The notes under the pieces were generated by a model. The model had not been told where the DNA came from and did not search any database. It saw nothing but the letters and a program-made list of their open reading frames with translations. A program made the translations under genes and the position numbers. From DATBLE01 sp046735055 (GTDB taxonomy: Bacteria > Actinomycetota > Thermoleophilia > Gaiellales > Gaiellaceae), in assembly GCA_046735055.1 (NCBI GenBank), contig JBKPSO010000250.1, positions 1 through 7,131 of the forward strand: 7,131 bases of DNA, read 5' to 3'. Shown here in pieces: positions 1 through 5,841 of the stretch. Position 1 is the first letter of the stretch. Each line of letters begins with the position of its first letter.

Positions 1-25
1 GCAGCGACGGTGGATCAGACTGATG

Positions 26-41
26 CCATGAAGAGGCGGGC
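26..41 (+). repeat. Left subterminal inverted repeat (IRL) of the IS1111-type element
   Basis: This 16-base stretch (ccatgaagaggcgggc) is the exact reverse complement of 1397-1412. It lies 72 bases upstream of the transposase start, and matching stops immediately on both sides. Subterminal repeats of this length are typical of the IS1111 subgroup. Confidence 0.8.
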
Positions 42-113
42 TTCCTGAGCCCCGTCCTCCGCGGGCGCTATGCCCGTAGAGACCAAGACGTCGGGACCGG
101 AAGGAGGCCCAAG

Positions 114-1157
114 ATGATTTACGTCGGCATCGATCTCCATCGCAAGCGTTCCCAGATCGCGGCGCTCGACGAGCAGGGGAGAGAGCTGCTCTCGCGGCGG
201 GTCGCGAACGACCCGGAGGCGTTGAAGGCGATTCTGGCCGAGCTGGGTGACGAGCTGCGGGTGGCGCTGGAGGCGACCTACGGCTGGGAGTGGCTGGCCG
301 AGCTGCTCGAGGCGGAGGGGCACGAGCTGCATCTCTCGCACCCGCTGCGGACGAAGGCGATCGCTGCGGCGCGGGTGAAGACGGACGCGGTCGACGCACG
401 CACGCTCGCGCATCTGCTGCGCACCGATCTGCTGCCGGAGGCGTACGTCGCGCCGCGCGAGCTGCGCGACCTGCGCGACCTGCTGCGCCACCGGATCGTT
501 TTGACGCGGATGCGTACGGCGCTGAAGAACCGGGTGCACGCGCTGCTTGCCCGACAAGGGATCCAGCACGGCCACGCCGACCTCTTCGGCGTCGGCGGGC
601 GCCGCTTCCTGGCCGGGCTGCCGTTGCGGGAGCCGGCGCGGCGGCGGCTCGACAGCCTGCTCGGCTTGATCGACGACTTCGATCGGGAGATTGGGCAGGC
701 CAAGCGGGAGATCGACGCGCTCGCGCGTCACGACCCGCGCGTCGAGGTGCTGACTCGGCTGCGCGGGATCGGCCCGTACACGGCGATGCTGCTGGTCGCG
801 GAGATCGGCGAGATCGGCCGCTTCCGCTCGGCACGTCACCTCTGTGCCTGGGCCGGGCTCACCCCGACGGTGCGCTCCTCGGCCGACAAGGCGCGGCTCG
901 GTCACATCTCGCGGCAGGGCTCGCCGCACATCCGCTGGGCGTTGGTCGAGGCCGCGCAGAAGGCTATTGAGGGCGGCGGGCCGCTGCGGGCCGCGTTCGA
1001 GCGGATCGCCAAACGGCGCGGTCGCAAGATCGCCAAGGTCGCGGTCGCACGTCGCATGCTAACCCTCTGCTTCTACGGTCTTCGCGACGCGGAGATCCGC
1101 TGTCTCACGGTTCCGGGCCAGTCGCGCGCGAAGAATGTCACGGCGGCCAAACGATGA
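114..1157 (+). CDS. IS110-family (IS1111 subgroup) transposase
   Basis: This 347-residue recombinase moves the surrounding element. Family members join DNA with a composite RuvC-like DEDD site plus a serine nucleophile, and recent work shows they are directed by an element-encoded bridge RNA. The N-terminal DEDD_Tnp_IS110 domain (about 1-150) shows Asp7 in GIDLH, Glu53 in ALEATYGWEW, and Asp91/Asp94 in VKTDAVDA. A predicted helical linker follows (about 170-210). The C-terminal Transposase_20 domain (about 213-300) shows RGIGPYTAMLLVAEIG, WAGLTP, and SSADKARLGHISRQGS, where Ser255 or Ser256 is the probable nucleophile. Length is normal for the family. A strong AAGGAGG at 101-107, six bases before ATG114, fixes the start. 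No frameshift or missing key residue was seen. Its C-terminal half is only distantly similar to the broken transposase at 1568-2440, so the two are separate elements. Confidence 0.95.
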   Translation: MIYVGIDLHRKRSQIAALDEQGRELLSRRVANDPEALKAILAELGDELRVALEATYGWEWLAELLEAEGHELHLSHPLRTKAIAAARVKTDAVDARTLAHLLRTDLLPEAYVAPRELRDLRDLLRHRIVLTRMRTALKNRVHALLARQGIQHGHADLFGVGGRRFLAGLPLREPARRRLDSLLGLIDDFDREIGQAKREIDALARHDPRVEVLTRLRGIGPYTAMLLVAEIGEIGRFRSARHLCAWAGLTPTVRSSADKARLGHISRQGSPHIRWALVEAAQKAIEGGGPLRAAFERIAKRRGRKIAKVAVARRMLTLCFYGLRDAEIRCLTVPGQSRAKNVTAAKR

Positions 1158-1396
1158 GGCCCGCCGACAGACTGATTGCGCCGGCGGCCCGGATGCGCGC
1201 TCGGGCGAGCTCGTAGGGAAGTTCATGGCCTCGCTACCGCATGGACGGCCGAAATACTGATTGAGCCCCCGAGCACCGCACGGCACTCTGGCCCGCCCAG
1301 CGCGGCCGGATGGATGACTGGACCGTTTCCGCCCAAGCCCCAGCCGCCGCCAGCGGCGGGGCGGACAACAACCCGCGGCCCGTGACCTTGACGCAG
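1158..1396 (+). ncRNA. Candidate bridge (guide) RNA region in the right end of the IS1111-type element
   Basis: This is the non-coding span between the transposase stop and the right inverted repeat. IS1111-group elements carry their guide RNA on this side, by established knowledge of the group. Three foldable segments are visible. The first has stem 1161-1166/1182-1187 with a 15-base loop. The second is 1304-1325, cggcc paired with ggaccg with one bulged base. The third is a GC hairpin at 1344-1359. The first loop carries cagactgat, identical to 16-24 at the left end. The second loop lies within atggatgac (1310-1318), identical to 1409-1417 at the right end. The octamer actgattg occurs twice (1171-1178 and 1256-1263). 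These matches fit guide segments, but transcription and the full fold are not visible from sequence reading. Confidence 0.42.
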
Positions 1397-1412
1397 GCCC
1401 GCCTCTTCATGG
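1397..1412 (-). repeat. Right subterminal inverted repeat (IRR) of the IS1111-type element
   Basis: This is the exact reverse complement of 26-41 over 16 bases (gcccgcctcttcatgg on the plus strand). It lies 240 bases after the transposase stop and close to the inferred right end of the element. Confidence 0.8.
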
Positions 1413-1567
1413 ATGACATTCGCCGGTCGGGACGGCATGACTGGGTACCGTCGGGAGCTGCCTCGGTCTAGGGTCGCGGGTCACTCGCTTGGGGTGCCGC
1501 ATAGAGGCTTCGAGGGTTCTCCGTGTGGTTGGACGCGTCCGCTGCTCGAGGTCGAGAGGGTTGATGG

Positions 1568-2440
1568 TCAGGCGCTCCTGAGTGGTTGCTCGGTCGCGAT
1601 CGCCCAGACGAAGCCGGCGAGCTCGCGGGCGCAGGCGACGACGATCTTCTGGTGCGGCTTGCCGCGCGCCGCCATCCGCTGCCAGCGCTGGAAGAGCCGC
1701 TGCTGACAGCGCCAGGAGCGCTCGACGACGAGCGCGTCTTGGCCACGTTGACGGCGGGCGAGCTCGTAGCCGACCTTCGGCCGGCGGCGGGCGTGCCAGG
1801 CGGCTTCGACGAGCAGGCGACGCACGTGGCTGTTGCCGACCCTGGTGATCGAGCCCTGGCGACGGTGCTCGCCAGAGGAGTGCTCGCAGGGTACGAGGCC
1901 GACGAAGGCCATCAGCTCCTCGGCGCTGCGGAAGCGGCTGAAGTCGCCGATCTCGGCGACGAGCGCGAGCGCGGTCAGCGTGTCGATCCCGCGCAGGCAA
2001 CGGAGGCGGGCGACCAGCTCACGCCACGGTCCCTGCGCGGCGGTCTCACGGATCGCGCGCTCGAGCATCTCGATCCGCCGGTCGACGAGATCGACGGCGT
2101 GCAGGTAGGTGTCGAAGGTGATCTGCTCGGCGGCGTGCTCGAACCGCTGCTCGCCGAGCCACTTGCGACGGATGACCGTCCAAGCGCTGGTCGGCAGCAA
2201 CCGCCCCTGGCGCAGACAGAACTTCGACAGCCGCTGCCGGTCTCCACACACTCGATCCCACACTCGACCAGATGCCGATAGAGACCGAAGCCGGCCGGGC
2301 CGGCCTCGTAACAGCAGCGCACCGCCGGTCGGGCCCGCCTCATAACAGCAACGCACCGCCGGCCAGCGACCCAGCATCCGCTCGACCGCGTCCTCGTCGT
2401 AGGGCAGCGTCCGCTCCTCAAGCAACTCGTCCAGCACAAC
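1568..2440 (-). pseudogene. Broken IS110-family transposase, internally deleted
   Basis: The C-terminal half is clear. It shows RQRLSKFCLRQGRLLPTSAW, KWLGEQRFEH, then a Transposase_20 domain with LRGIDTLTALALVAEIGDF, FVGLVPCEHSSGE and GSITRVGNSHVRRLLVEAA. The N-terminal part keeps only EERTLPYDEDAVERMLGRW and AVRCCYEAGP, which normally precede the glutamate and KTDRRDA catalytic regions. After AVRCCYEAGP a 34-bp imperfect tandem duplication (2292-2325 and 2326-2359) shifts the frame. The shifted frame reads on briefly (AGFGLYRHLVECGIECV). A deletion near 2225-2240 then removes the family's usual KTD..DA segment and restores the frame. The start is also damaged: an in-frame stop lies just upstream and no GIDxH motif is present. 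The remaining open frame could make 289 residues from a GTG at 2437, but it lacks most catalytic acids and cannot be an active transposase. It is oriented towards the intact IS on its left. Confidence 0.85.
2292..2359. repeat. 34-bp imperfect tandem duplication inside the broken transposase
   Basis: Copy one (2292-2325) and copy two (2326-2359) are adjacent and match at 30 of 34 positions. Each encodes AVRCCYEAGP on the minus strand, but in different frames because 34 is not a multiple of three. The four differences mean that the duplication is not very recent. Confidence 0.85.
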
Positions 2441-2568
2441 GCTTCCTCGGCTAACACCTGGGCTCTAAGCCGGCGGTGTGGTCGACCTCGAGGTGGAAGC
2501 TGGTGGGCCGGGCAGCGTGGCTCTCGGGGGATGGGTCGTGCGCAGACGATGCAAGTCCTGAGCGTCAT
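2434..2568 (-). pseudogene. Fragment of a zinc-ribbon / HNH-endonuclease-like gene (N-terminal part)
   Basis: From ATG 2568 the minus strand reads MTLRTCIVCARPIPREPRCP, then AHQLPPRG, HRRLRAQVLAEEALCW. The CxxC (residues 6 and 9) and CPxH (19 to 22) pairs form a zinc-ribbon pattern. The following RRLRAQVLAE segment resembles the start of small phage-type HNH endonucleases, in which a CxxC and the HNH core would come next. Here the frame runs at about 2434-2440 directly into the remnant of the IS110 transposase, so the nuclease core is missing. Identification rests on motif resemblance only. A generic zinc-ribbon protein is the alternative. Confidence 0.45.
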
Positions 2569-2760
2569 CGGTTTAGCTCGAAGGTATGTAGTCGGATTGG
2601 CCAACGGTTGCCATCCGCCCAAACCTAGCGGCGGCCAACGACGGGCTGACCCGCCGTTTCCATCCACGGCTGGGCGGCGACTGTTCGGGCACGGGTCTGG
2701 GCCTCGATCGACTTCGGCCGCCGCCGGGTGCTCGTCCGCAGACGGCTCCGGCACGGGTCG
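2569..2760. other. Degenerate spacer between the HNH-like fragment and the VOC pseudogene
   Basis: No gene is supportable here. A short ASIDF-like string at 2701-2715 on the plus strand could be the eroded N-terminus of the VOC-fold pseudogene that follows, because VOC proteins often carry 'A(A/S)IDFY' near their start. It is too weak to extend that feature. Open frames crossing the stretch on both strands show no family motif. Confidence 0.4.
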
Positions 2761-3191
2761 TTCGGCGCGCCGAAGTCGCGCTACGGTCGCCGCGACGTGC
2801 CGCTCTCGACGCGACTCACACGCGGATCGGGCACGTCGAGGTCGAGTTGGGCGCCTCCTTCGTGATGCTGTTCGATGCGCAGCCGGGCTGGCCGGCCCTG
2901 CCGTCGCACCTGCGGGTCTACGTTGCCGACACTCAAGAGACCTTGGATCGGGCGAATCGCCGCCGGAGCCCGCGTGGTCACGCAGCCCACCGATCTCGCC
3001 TTTGGCGAACGGGTTGCTCGCGTGCGAGATCCGCAGGGCCACCTATGGTGAGTTCATCAGCGCCTCGAGGACGTCGACGGTGACGAGTTGCATGAACTTT
3101 CGCCGATCCCGCCGCCCAGTTGGCGATGGCCTATGTGGCGATGGCCTATGCGCGGCAGTCGTTAACCGCCGAGCTGTCCTCGTGGGGCTGA
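2761..3191 (+). pseudogene. VOC/glyoxalase-fold (PhnB-like) protein, decayed
   Basis: Read across frames, this gives a recognisable VOC-family protein: FGA / EVAL, TRIGHVEVELGASFVMLFDA, GWPALPSHLRVYVADTQETL, DRA, IAAGARVVTQPTDLAFGERV, ARVRDPQGHLW, VHQRLEDVDGDELH, FADPAAQLAMAY. Such proteins bind a metal with paired beta-alpha-beta-beta-beta modules. PhnB-type members are of unknown or resistance-related function. The gene is dead. There is a probable shift near 2770, an extra A at 2955/2956 shifts the frame, TGG has become TGA at 3049-3051 after HLW, and a base is missing at about 3097. A perfect 15-bp tandem repeat (3121-3150) then adds five codons. The final segment ends RQSLTAELSSWG at a stop at 3189-3191. 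The 5' limit is uncertain. Confidence 0.75.
3121..3150. repeat. Perfect 15-bp tandem duplication in the VOC pseudogene
   Basis: The unit tggcgatggcctatg occurs at 3121-3135 and again at 3136-3150 without mismatch. It duplicates five codons (encoding VAMAY or a permutation) near the 3' end of the decayed VOC gene. The perfect identity suggests that it is younger than the frameshifts or arose by slippage. Confidence 0.85.
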
Positions 3192-3318
3192 CGCAAGAGA
3201 ACCCACTTGGGCGGATCTCTCTTACCGCAGGGAAAGGCACACGCCCGGCACAGTCAGGTGGTTGCGTACTGACACGTTCCGCCCATACTGACCGCGCAAA
3301 CCAGGGTGCTTCTGGAGG

Positions 3319-3336
3319 CTCGCGTAGTTCCGCGAG
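3319..3336. terminator. Possible hairpin downstream of the DUF6636-like gene
   Basis: The arms ctcgcg (3319-3324) and cgcgag (3331-3336) form a 6-bp stem with a six-base loop, 11 bases beyond the stop of the minus-strand gene at 3348. No T-run follows on either strand, so a role as an intrinsic terminator is only possible. Confidence 0.3.
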
Positions 3337-3347
3337 GTTCACACGGC

Positions 3348-3803
3348 TTAGAAGACGCGAAGGCGGCTCGGCGATAGAACGAACCCGTGGGCGCCGCGCC
3401 TACACGTCACGGTTCCATGGGAATTCGCGCACCGGTAACCGCCGCGCACCCAGGCGTGGGTAGTTCCGAGCACCGGCCTCGGACCTGTGCCGTCGCGGCT
3501 GCCGTCGATCCCCAGCAGGAGGTCGCTTCCCGACGGTACGACCCGGGCCGGCCCGGTTAGCGGAAGCCGCACGACGCCCCGCTGATCGTACGCTCCGCGG
3601 CGAATTGTCGGAGAGGCACAGAGCAGTCCGGTCGGGCCCGGCCGGAGACCAAGCGCGCACGTCACCTTGTGCGTCCCGTTCGCGCCGCTCGTCGCGAACC
3701 CGACGGAAGCCATCGAGGTTGCCGGTGCCGCAGTGGCCGCGGCGAGCGGGCAGAGTATGGTGACAGCTAGGGCAGAACGCACGAGGACGACACCGATACC
3801 CAT
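3348..3803 (-). CDS. Small exported protein, DUF6636-like
   Basis: The product has 151 residues. Residues 4-26 (GVVLVRSALAVTILCPLAAA) form a hydrophobic signal segment with likely cleavage around ATAA-PA (about 26-27). The mature part has four cysteines, in VTCAL, LLCAS, YRCAN and VTCRR, probably two disulphides. The C-terminal string YRCANSHGTVTCRRGAHGF then VLSPSRLRVF resembles the conserved end of the actinobacterial DUF6636 family (C.S..G.TC.N..GHGF.LSR..Y..F), whose function is unknown. The start is set at ATG 3803 because GGGGAG (3810-3815) lies six bases upstream. The frame stays open further back, but the added residues look non-coding and would hide the signal peptide. The gene is monocistronic and its neighbours give no functional hint. 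Confidence 0.72.
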   Translation of the reverse strand: MGIGVVLVRSALAVTILCPLAAATAAPATSMASVGFATSGANGTHKVTCALGLRPGPTGLLCASPTIRRGAYDQRGVVRLPLTGPARVVPSGSDLLLGIDGSRDGTGPRPVLGTTHAWVRGGYRCANSHGTVTCRRGAHGFVLSPSRLRVF

Positions 3804-4327
3804 CGCCGGCTCCCCTACCGGGCCGCGGCGCTTCCACAGTCGAGCCCGACCTGGAAGCCACGAAGCATTCGATCCGGCGTCGAGATGACGCTGATGCTCA
3901 TCCCCGCAGGCATCCAACTTTCCTTCGTCGTTTCTGCCGCGGCGTCGGCCGCTATTGCTGCACTCAGCGTTAGCGAAAGCAATCAACACGCGAATACACA
4001 TCTGACGACCAGTAACTGTCGACGCCGGTAGGTCCTCGACGTGCAGGTGCAGTAGAAGTCATTGCGTCAGCGATGATTTTCGTTCCGCAAGTCGTGTAGC
4101 TGTTGATGCAGTCGTTTGCGGAGTGATCGACGTTGTCGGGGGTCTTTGCTTGCCGAGCGCGATGGCGCGTGAATCGACGCCGCAGCCGATGTTCTCGAGC
4201 TGATTCTCGATGAGGCGCTCCGACGAGGGCGTTGTCAGGCATACAGGCGCGGACTGCCGGTGGCAACAACATCGAGGCGGTCTGCGCGGTGTAGCGCGGG
4301 CAGGTCGACGTCGACGTTTGGCCGCGC
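3804..4327. other. Gene-free stretch with lower GC
   Basis: Over 524 bases no coding region with recognisable motifs, ribosome site or codon bias was found on either strand. The stretch from about 3940 to 4140 is visibly richer in A and T than its surroundings. A 12-bp palindrome gtcgacgtcgac sits at 4304-4315 near the 3' end of the kinase gene. The span may hold the promoter of the minus-strand gene at 3803 and the 3' end of the kinase transcript, but no promoter could be assigned. Old insertion or decayed sequence is possible. Confidence 0.5.
3810..3815 (-). promoter_or_regulatory. Ribosome binding site fixing the start of the DUF6636-like gene
   Basis: On the minus strand GGGGAG precedes ATG 3803 by six bases. 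This selects the internal ATG over the upstream ATG at 4001 in the same frame. Confidence 0.6.
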
Positions 4328-5686
4328 TTAGATTCTCTCGCCGGTTCCCAAGGAGAGGGCGCGAGGGAGGATCGGTAGGCGTCGCGCCTCGGCCGGAGGA
4401 TCACCCGGGTGCGCGCGAATCGGCGGGAAGCTGACCTCGATTGTCAGCCCACCTGCTATCTGTGCCGTTGTTGCGACGGTCGCTTGATGGGCGGCGGCGA
4501 TTGCCTGGACGATCGAGAGTCCAAGGCCAACTCCGTCGCTGTGGTTGGTCCGTTCGGCGCCGAGGCGCTGGAAGGGCTGGAAGAGGCGCTCGACCTGATC
4601 CGGCGGCACGACCGCCCCGCTGTTGACGACCGAGAGGATCGCCCGCCCGTCACGGGTCGAGGTTGTGAGGTCGATTCGGCCGCCCGCCGGCAGGTTGTGG
4701 CGGAGGGCGTTGGCGACCAGGTTGGCGACGAGCCGTTCGGCCAGGCGGGGATCTCCGGCAGTCGCGGCCGGCTGCAGAGTTGCATGGACGTAGACGCCGC
4801 GGCGATCAGCTTCCGGCCGGAAAGTTGCGAGGACCCGGTTTGCGATCGTCGCGAGGTCGAACGGGTCTCGCCGGTCGAAGCCACGCTCGGAGCGGGCGAG
4901 GGTCAGAAGTGCCTCGATCAGACGCTCCTGCTGTTCTCCCGCGGCCAACACTCGGCGGTGACTCGTCTGCAGGGAATCGACGGTCGCCTCGGGGTCGCCG
5001 AGGGCGACCTCGGAGATCGTGCGGGCGAGCGCGAGGGGGCTGCGCAGCTCATGGGAGGCGTTGGCGACGAACTGGCGCTGCGCCTGGAAGGACGCCTCCA
5101 GCCGGCCGAGCAGATCGTCGAACGTGTTCGCGAGCTGTTTGAGCTCGTCGTCCGGGCCGATGAGAGCGAGACGTTTGTGCAGGTTGCTGGCCGAGATCGC
5201 GCGCGTGCGCTCGTTGAGCGTGCGCAGCGGGCGCAGCACGCGCCCCGCGGCAAACCAGCCGAGCACGATCGACAGGGCCGCCATGATCCCCAGCGCGATC
5301 CCCGACTGCACGAGCAGCTGGCGCATCTCCACGTTGTGCTGGTGTTTCGCCAGAGTGAGATCGCGTCTTGCCCGGGCTGCCAGCTGCTGAGGGGTAAGCC
5401 GCGGCGAGGGAGAGCCCGGGCCGAACTTGCCTGTGAGCGTCTGGTTCGCTTTCAGCGGGCCGGCCGGCGTCTTTCCATCCTGCTGGGAAATGACGAAGCT
5501 CCTGCCGTTCGACTTCCCGACGAGGACGTCCTCGGTGTTGTGCCTGACGAGCACGTAAGTGATCGCGAGCAGGCCGGCACCGGAGACGAGAAACAGTCCC
5601 GCATAGACGAGCGTCAGACGCAGCCGCACGGTCCGGCGCGGTAGGAGCCGGCGCGCCAGGTTGCGGAACGGCATCGCCCGGGTCAC
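4328..5686 (-). CDS. HAMP-domain sensor histidine kinase (OmpR-partner type)
   Basis: This is a 452-residue membrane sensor kinase that autophosphorylates on histidine and passes phosphate to a response regulator. Numbering is from GTG 5686. The first membrane segment is about 23-47 (TLVYAGLFLVSGAGLLAITY) and an extracytoplasmic loop of about 75 residues follows. The second membrane segment is about 124-147, HAMP is about 148-199, and the H-box FVANASHELRSPLA has His212. The N-box NLVANALRH has Asn326, the F-box is LFQPFQRL (368-375) and the G2 box is GVGLGLSI (385-392). The G1 position reads VVNSGAVVPP instead of the usual DxGxG, as in some actinobacterial kinases. GTG 5686 is preferred because it overlaps the stop of the regulator remnant as GTGA, the classic coupled arrangement. 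ATG 5674 is the alternative. The partner regulator directly upstream is broken. The signal sensed is unknown. Confidence 0.9.
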   Translation of the reverse strand: MTRAMPFRNLARRLLPRRTVRLRLTLVYAGLFLVSGAGLLAITYVLVRHNTEDVLVGKSNGRSFVISQQDGKTPAGPLKANQTLTGKFGPGSPSPRLTPQQLAARARRDLTLAKHQHNVEMRQLLVQSGIALGIMAALSIVLGWFAAGRVLRPLRTLNERTRAISASNLHKRLALIGPDDELKQLANTFDDLLGRLEASFQAQRQFVANASHELRSPLALARTISEVALGDPEATVDSLQTSHRRVLAAGEQQERLIEALLTLARSERGFDRRDPFDLATIANRVLATFRPEADRRGVYVHATLQPAATAGDPRLAERLVANLVANALRHNLPAGGRIDLTTSTRDGRAILSVVNSGAVVPPDQVERLFQPFQRLGAERTNHSDGVGLGLSIVQAIAAAHQATVATTAQIAGGLTIEVSFPPIRAHPGDPPAEARRLPILPRALSLGTGERI

Positions 5687-5831
5687 GCCTCGCACCCCGT
5701 TTCGGGGATCGTCTCGATCAACGCCCGTAAATCGTGCCTGATCTGCGGGTTGCACGGCGGTTACGGCTCACGTAACCCCGTTGGAACCTCCCAGCTTCCA
5801 CGATGCGCCCGAGCAGTTGTCCCCGAAAGAA
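5683..5831 (-). pseudogene. Remnant of an OmpR-type response regulator (C-terminal DNA-binding end)
   Basis: Immediately upstream of the kinase the minus strand gives pieces of a winged-helix Trans_reg_C domain in two frames. RGQLLGRIVEAGRF and GYVSRN (5822 down to 5760) resemble the usual 'REQLLxRVW...GYVSRN' part. QIRHDLRALIETIPETGCEA (5745 to 5686, stop 5685-5683) resembles the usual 'xIRRLRRKL...IETVxGxGYR' end. The 14 bases between the two pieces do not keep frame. The receiver domain is absent: the upstream DNA is occupied by the divergent gene starting at 5842. The stop overlaps the kinase GTG, so this was probably its operon partner. The resemblance is from motif reading only. Confidence 0.52.
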
Positions 5832-5841
5832 AGGCACCCGT

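Larger units (their letters stand above)
19..1417 (+). mobile_element. IS1111-type (IS110 superfamily) insertion sequence
   Basis: The element consists of a short left end, one transposase gene and about 240 bases of non-coding right end. A perfect 16-bp inverted repeat (26-41 and 1397-1412) brackets it. IS110-group elements usually lack such repeats, whereas the IS1111 subgroup carries them slightly inside its ends, about 7 bases from the left and 3 from the right in IS4321/IS5075 (from memory). Using that spacing the ends fall near 19 and 1415. There a direct GAC (18-20 and 1415-1417) is shared, which would be the core around the crossover. An alternative pair of ends is the shared GACTG at 18-22 and 1439-1443, with a CT core. 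No other target duplication is expected for this family. The transposase frame is open and its motifs are present, so the element may still be active. Exact ends are inferred. Confidence 0.65.

Noticed and set aside
15..929. Minus-strand open frame of 304 codons
   Set aside because: It is antisense to the intact IS1111-type transposase and has no motifs of its own.
1407..2000. Second reading frame (197 codons, minus) inside the broken transposase
   Set aside because: It is the shifted shadow of the transposase C-terminal domain. Arg/Pro-rich with no motifs.
1975..3042. Long minus-strand open frame (355 codons) covering the decay zone
   Set aside because: It crosses the antisense of the VOC pseudogene, a spacer, the HNH-like fragment and an out-of-frame part of the broken transposase. 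Only short pieces have protein meaning, so it is a high-GC artefact.
2531..3463. Plus-strand open frame of 310 codons
   Set aside because: It runs through the VOC remnant in the wrong frame, is Arg/Ser-rich without motifs, and overlaps the DUF6636-like gene in antisense.
4304..4315. Palindrome gtcgacgtcgac as an operator
   Set aside because: It lies downstream of the kinase stop with no promoter or gene start nearby. A single short GC-rich palindrome is expected by chance.
3970..4404. Minus-strand open frame of 144 codons in the gene-free stretch
   Set aside because: It overlaps the 3' end of the kinase in another frame, lacks a ribosome site and has no recognisable motif. Coding bias is not evident.
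4409..5644. Plus-strand open frame of 411 codons
   Set aside because: It is entirely antisense to the sensor kinase, which has every expected box. The composition is that of a mirror frame.
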